A stretch of DNA of 16,504 bases from Bog-950 sp964423405 (GTDB taxonomy: Bacteria > Bacteroidota > Bacteroidia > Chitinophagales > LD1), in contig CAYREY010000089.1 of assembly GCA_964423405.1 (NCBI GenBank), positions 1-16,504 of the forward strand, given 5' to 3'. The position numbers and the translations under genes were made by a program. Below the pieces are notes generated by a model. The model was given only the letters and a program-made list of their open reading frames with translations. It did not search any database and was not told the origin of the DNA. Position 1 is the first letter of the stretch. Each line of letters begins with the position of its first letter. This document shows, in pieces, positions 13,849-16,504 of this stretch.

Positions 13849-15897
13849 ATGAAAAAACTCGTAATGTTCTTCGGTGTGTTGATGGTTGCCCTGTCGCTAT
13901 CGGCACAAGCACCGCAGCAGCTAAACTACCAGGCAGTAGTACGCAATGCCGCCGGCACTCCACTACCTAACAACACCCCCGTAAAAGTTCGCTTTACCAT
14001 TCACGATGGCTCTTCTTCAGGCCCATCTGTTTACAGCGAAATAGTAACTACCACAACCAACGCACTGGGTATTATTGCTATCCCTATAGGTGGCAACGGT
14101 AACCTGGGTGTAGTAAACTGGGGCACCGGCTTTAAATACCTGCAGGTAGAAGTTGACATTAACAACAGCGGTACTTATGTAGATATGGGTAACTCGCAAT
14201 TATTAAGCGTGCCTTACGCATTATATTCTGGTAATGGTACTCCGGGCCCTACCGGCCCTGCAGGTACCAATGGTAACGATGGCCCTACGGGTCCTACCGG
14301 CCCTGCCGGTGTTGCTGGTGCAGCTGGCGCTAACGGCGCACAAGGCGCGCCGGGTGTTACAGGCCCTACCGGTCCTACTGGTTCTGGTGCCGGCCCTACT
14401 GGTCCTACCGGCCCTGCTGGTGGTGTTGGTCCTGCTGGTGCAACTGGCGCTAACGGTGCTACCGGCCTTACCGGTGCCACTGGTGTAACTGGGCCTACTG
14501 GTCCTACCGGTGTAACCGGTTCGGGTGGTGGCTCTACTGGTCCTACCGGCCCAACTGGCTCTACTGGTGTTACCGGCCCTACCGGTGCAGGTACTGCTGG
14601 CCCAACTGGTCCTGCAGGTACACAAGGTACCCCGGGTTTAACCGGCCCTACTGGCCCTACCGGCCCGGGTGGTGGTGCGCTTAGCGGTGGTACTACTAAC
14701 TATGTTGCTAAATGGACAAGCGCCACTACAATAGGATTAGCTCAAATTCAGGATGATGCTACCGGTGTAGGTATTAATACCGCACCAAACGCTACCGATA
14801 AATTATTGATAGCCCCGGGCAACCTGTCGGGTGTGCGTGTCAACAAAACAACTGCTGCATCGGGCACTTACGGTGTAGGTGTTCAGTTAGCCGGCGACTC
14901 TGCCCGCGCATTCCTGGGCTATAGTGCTGCTGGTGTACAATATGGTGGCTGGTTAGTTAACTCTGCTGCTGTAATGGGCGCATCGGGCCGTCGTACCGTA
15001 TCACCTGTAATGGGTGTAAGCTACTCTAACGCGGGTGCTGCTATTACCGGTTTAGGTACCAGCAACGCAGGTGGTGTGTTCCAAACTATCGATAGTTCTT
15101 CTACCGGTACTTCAGCACTGGTTGCTGCTTACCAGGGTAGCCTACCGGGTTCTATTGCTACTTATAGCATTAACCTGGGCGATGGCTCTACCTCCGACAC
15201 CTCGTTTGCCGGTGTATATGGCGAGTACGATTACAGCTACCTGTATGGTGTAGGTGTGGCCGGTATTGGTTTTAACGGCGTGTATGCTCCGGGCCAGTCA
15301 GATATAGGTGTATATGGCTCTGCAGGTACTGCTGCCGGCCAGTTTGCGGTGTATGCCCGTGGTAACACAGCTACTACCGGTACTAAATCGGCGTCTGTTC
15401 CTACATCAAAAGGCAACCAGTTATTATATGCTGTAGAAAGCCCTGGCATCTGGTTCGAAGATTTTGGCAACGCGCAACTGGTTAACGGTAAAGCTACCAT
15501 CAATCTCGATCCACTATACCTTGAAACAGTTGTAATAGACCCTGCTCACCCAATGGTGGTTACTGTAACACCACAAGGCGATTGCAAAGGTTTATACGTG
15601 GTACCTGGTACTACCGGTTTCGAAGTTAAAGAACTGGGTGGTGGTAATGCCAATGTATCGTTCAGCTACCGCGTAAGCGCTAAGCGTGTTAACTACCAGG
15701 ATCACCGCTTTGGTTTCGACCCTGTTGGTGGCACCGGCGATACCCGTGGTTCTTTCCAGTATGTAGCACCGTTCCCTATCGACGAAGCTGCAGCCCGTGC
15801 TCAAATGTCGGCTAACAAAGCTGCCGGCAGCAAAGCCCTGAGCCCTGCCGGTCAACGCGCTAAAAAGCAATTGGCTAAATCTATCAAAGGCCGTTAA
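13849..15897 (+). CDS. Secreted collagen-like (Gly-Pro-Thr) surface protein
   Basis: 682 residues. The signal peptide is cleaved near SAQ (18-20). Residues 21-127 (APQQLNYQAVVRNAAGTPLPN...SQLLSVPYALYS) are an N-terminal domain common in Bacteroidota fibre-like proteins. Residues about 130-276 are an interrupted Gly-X-Y tract with 15 Gly-Pro-Thr triplets, expected to form a collagen-like triple helix. Then comes NYVAKWTSATTIG...GVGI, a typical stalk-to-head junction, and a beta-rich, Gly/Ala-rich head (about 300-530) resembling phage tail-fibre heads. A C-terminal region (VESPGIWFEDFGNAQLVNGKATINLDP, then a basic tail ending KKQLAKSIKGR) follows. I see no T9SS sorting domain, so surface retention must work otherwise, or the Lys/Arg tail is involved. 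Inferred extracellular trimeric fibre or adhesin. A terminator follows. Confidence 0.8.
   Translation: MKKLVMFFGVLMVALSLSAQAPQQLNYQAVVRNAAGTPLPNNTPVKVRFTIHDGSSSGPSVYSEIVTTTTNALGIIAIPIGGNGNLGVVNWGTGFKYLQVEVDINNSGTYVDMGNSQLLSVPYALYSGNGTPGPTGPAGTNGNDGPTGPTGPAGVAGAAGANGAQGAPGVTGPTGPTGSGAGPTGPTGPAGGVGPAGATGANGATGLTGATGVTGPTGPTGVTGSGGGSTGPTGPTGSTGVTGPTGAGTAGPTGPAGTQGTPGLTGPTGPTGPGGGALSGGTTNYVAKWTSATTIGLAQIQDDATGVGINTAPNATDKLLIAPGNLSGVRVNKTTAASGTYGVGVQLAGDSARAFLGYSAAGVQYGGWLVNSAAVMGASGRRTVSPVMGVSYSNAGAAITGLGTSNAGGVFQTIDSSSTGTSALVAAYQGSLPGSIATYSINLGDGSTSDTSFAGVYGEYDYSYLYGVGVAGIGFNGVYAPGQSDIGVYGSAGTAAGQFAVYARGNTATTGTKSASVPTSKGNQLLYAVESPGIWFEDFGNAQLVNGKATINLDPLYLETVVIDPAHPMVVTVTPQGDCKGLYVVPGTTGFEVKELGGGNANVSFSYRVSAKRVNYQDHRFGFDPVGGTGDTRGSFQYVAPFPIDEAAARAQMSANKAAGSKALSPAGQRAKKQLAKSIKGR
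14236..14676 (+). repeat. Collagen-like Gly-X-Y coding repeat
   Basis: Imperfect 9-base repeats of the type GGCCCTACC/GGTCCTACT encode about 147 residues of Gly-X-Y. The triplet register breaks at least at residues 178-181, 224-230 and 246-250. Alternation of GGC/GGT and ACC/ACT keeps the DNA copies from being identical, but long near-identical stretches remain that could slip during replication. Confidence 0.85.
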
Positions 15898-15921
15898 TAC
15901 CCGGCTTACTATACTATAAGC

Positions 15922-15960
15922 AAAAGGGCTACTCTGTTTACAGGGTAGCCCTTTTGTATT
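15922..15960 (+). terminator. Terminator after the collagen-like gene
   Basis: A 15-bp stem (15922-15936 with 15941-15955, one T-G wobble) around a 4-base loop. The left arm begins AAAA and the right arm ends TTTT, so it may act in both directions. It starts 24 bases after the stop codon. Confidence 0.9.
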
Positions 15961-16043
15961 TCGCATCGCCATACTTTTTTACATGTTCAGTTAATAACAT
16001 AAACTATATTAAGTTATTAGTCAGGCTATTGTAATCTGATGGT

Positions 16044-16093
16044 TCTCCCCTCTCCTTCGGAGAGGGGAGATGCCGACAGGCAGAGGGGAGAGG
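16044..16093. repeat. REP-like hairpin element with two identical right arms
   Basis: The left arm 16044-16055 (TCTCCCCTCTCC) pairs with 16059-16070 around a 3-base loop, giving a 12-bp stem. A second copy of the right-arm core AGAGGGGAGA stands at 16082-16091, after an 11-base spacer that includes TGCCGACAGGCA, itself a 4-bp hairpin. Similar CCCTCTCC...GGAGAGGGG elements recur between genes in many Bacteroidota genomes, as I recall. Only one copy is in this window, so repetition cannot be shown here. Confidence 0.6.
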
Positions 16094-16277
16094 TCGCATT
16101 GCTTAAGCTATTTAAATTTTTAGCAAAACATGTTTTTATACCAGGCCATTGACCACCGCCACAGTATGTTACTGTTGCGGGAATTTGGTAGGTATGTTTG
16201 CGGATAGTCATTAAATAATTATATCATCAAGCTGTTCATTTTAGCCTTTGTTTTTTTAAAACGTTAACCCCCTTTTG

Positions 16278-16303
16278 TGTAATCTATTGTAATCGAGTGT
16301 AAT
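16278..16303. promoter_or_regulatory. Three TGTAAT repeats with exact 10-bp period
   Basis: TGTAAT occurs at 16278, 16288 and 16298, one helical turn apart, so all three face the same side of the DNA. Single further copies lie at 16030 and 16374. Copies of GTTAACCC flank the array at 16263-16270 and 16317-16324. The pattern resembles a binding array for a response-regulator type protein; no protein can be named. Confidence 0.4.
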
Positions 16304-16476
16304 ATAAAATTGTTGTGTTAACCCACCCCTCGCCGTATTAAACCAAATTTTTAATAATTAAATGTATTAAAAATGTAATATGATTGCTTCTTGCGTTTTG
16401 TTGCCAAACCTTTTGTAACGCATTTTATTGCTTCAATATTTTACTACTGCCTCTTTATTTTTTTAAAATGTGCATA

Positions 16477-16498
16477 GCCCGTTGCGGGCGCAATTTTT
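16477..16498 (+). terminator. Short hairpin with T-run near the window end
   Basis: GCCCG/CGGGC (16477-16481 with 16485-16489, loop TTG) followed by GCAATTTTT. The 5-bp stem is short for a terminator and no gene lies upstream for over 550 bases. It may instead be a leader structure for a gene starting at 16502. Confidence 0.25.
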
Positions 16499-16504
16499 AA
16501 AATG

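Larger units (their letters stand above)
15961..16504. other. Long A/T-rich non-coding region at the right end
   Basis: About 540 bases without a convincing gene on either strand. It contains a REP-like hairpin element (16044-16093), three helically phased TGTAAT repeats (16278-16303) flanked by two GTTAACCC copies, and a small hairpin at 16477-16489. The last three bases are ATG (16502-16504), which may begin the next gene, but nothing of it can be read. The size and signals suggest an upstream control region for a gene beyond the window. Confidence 0.55.

Noticed and set aside
14221..14625. Open minus-strand frames with Pro/Ala/Thr-rich or Arg/Thr/Ser-rich translations opposite the collagen-like repeat
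   Set aside because: They are the antisense of the Gly-X-Y codons; the low-complexity composition follows from the repeat, and they have no start context or homology.
15592..15972. 126-residue minus-strand open frame over the end of the collagen-like gene
   Set aside because: It starts inside the terminator region and is antisense to a well-supported gene, with no recognisable domain.
16026..16211. 61-residue minus-strand open frame
   Set aside because: It runs through the REP-like hairpin element and has low-complexity Ser/Leu/Pro residues there; no family resemblance and no ribosome or promoter signal.

Overview
The window comes from a Bacteroidota chromosome, most likely of the Chitinophagia/Sphingobacteriia type; I cannot fix the genus. 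The evidence is the type IX secretion (gliding) genes porP/sprF-gldK-gldL-gldM-gldN, a T9SS C-terminal sorting domain, the Bacteroidota-type RNA polymerase omega protein next to bamD and coaC, A-rich leaders in place of Shine-Dalgarno sites, and promoter-like TTTG/TAnnTTTG elements. Codon use and moderate GC content look similar throughout, and I see no insertion sequence, integrase, phage packaging gene, CRISPR array, tRNA or rRNA.

Layout. (1) 1-1387: the 3' part of a long repetitive tail-fibre-like surface protein, closed by a terminator. (2) 1381-2055, minus strand: a DUF1543 protein. (3) 2097-4758: a promoter, then a three-gene catabolic set (crotonase-fold enoyl-CoA hydratase/isomerase, beta-keto acid cleavage enzyme, PECR/DECR-like short-chain reductase), ending in a perfect 15-bp-stem terminator; a perfect 16-bp palindrome lies between the second and third genes. 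(4) 4874-10777: the T9SS core cluster. It holds a PorP/SprF-like barrel protein, the lipoprotein GldK, the inner-membrane motor proteins GldL and GldM, and the periplasmic GldN, and it ends in a strong terminator. (5) 10778-11038: non-coding, with a second terminator-like hairpin that has no gene of its own. (6) 11039-13174: bamD, rpoZ and a CoaC-only flavoprotein, tightly packed. (7) 13290-15955: a very small T9SS cargo protein and a collagen-like Gly-Pro-Thr surface protein, with a terminator. (8) 15956-16504: non-coding, holding a REP-like hairpin element, helically phased TGTAAT repeats and a possible start of the next gene at the last base.

How it fits together: GldL/GldM form the proton-driven motor, GldK/GldN the periplasmic ring, and PorP/SprF-type proteins are outer-membrane partners. 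The protein at 13290 carries the signal this machine recognises, so machine and cargo are in the same window. BamD supports folding of outer-membrane barrels, which would include PorP. The catabolic trio is independent and looks like CoA-ester/beta-keto acid metabolism of unknown substrate.

Most of the window is well-understood Bacteroidota biology. I do not see a clear undescribed system. The items most worth checking are the CoaC-only gene at a locus where CoaBC is normally fused, the catabolic trio with two non-canonical active sites and a 16-bp palindrome, the orphan terminator after gldN, the long BamD, and the phased repeats at the right end.
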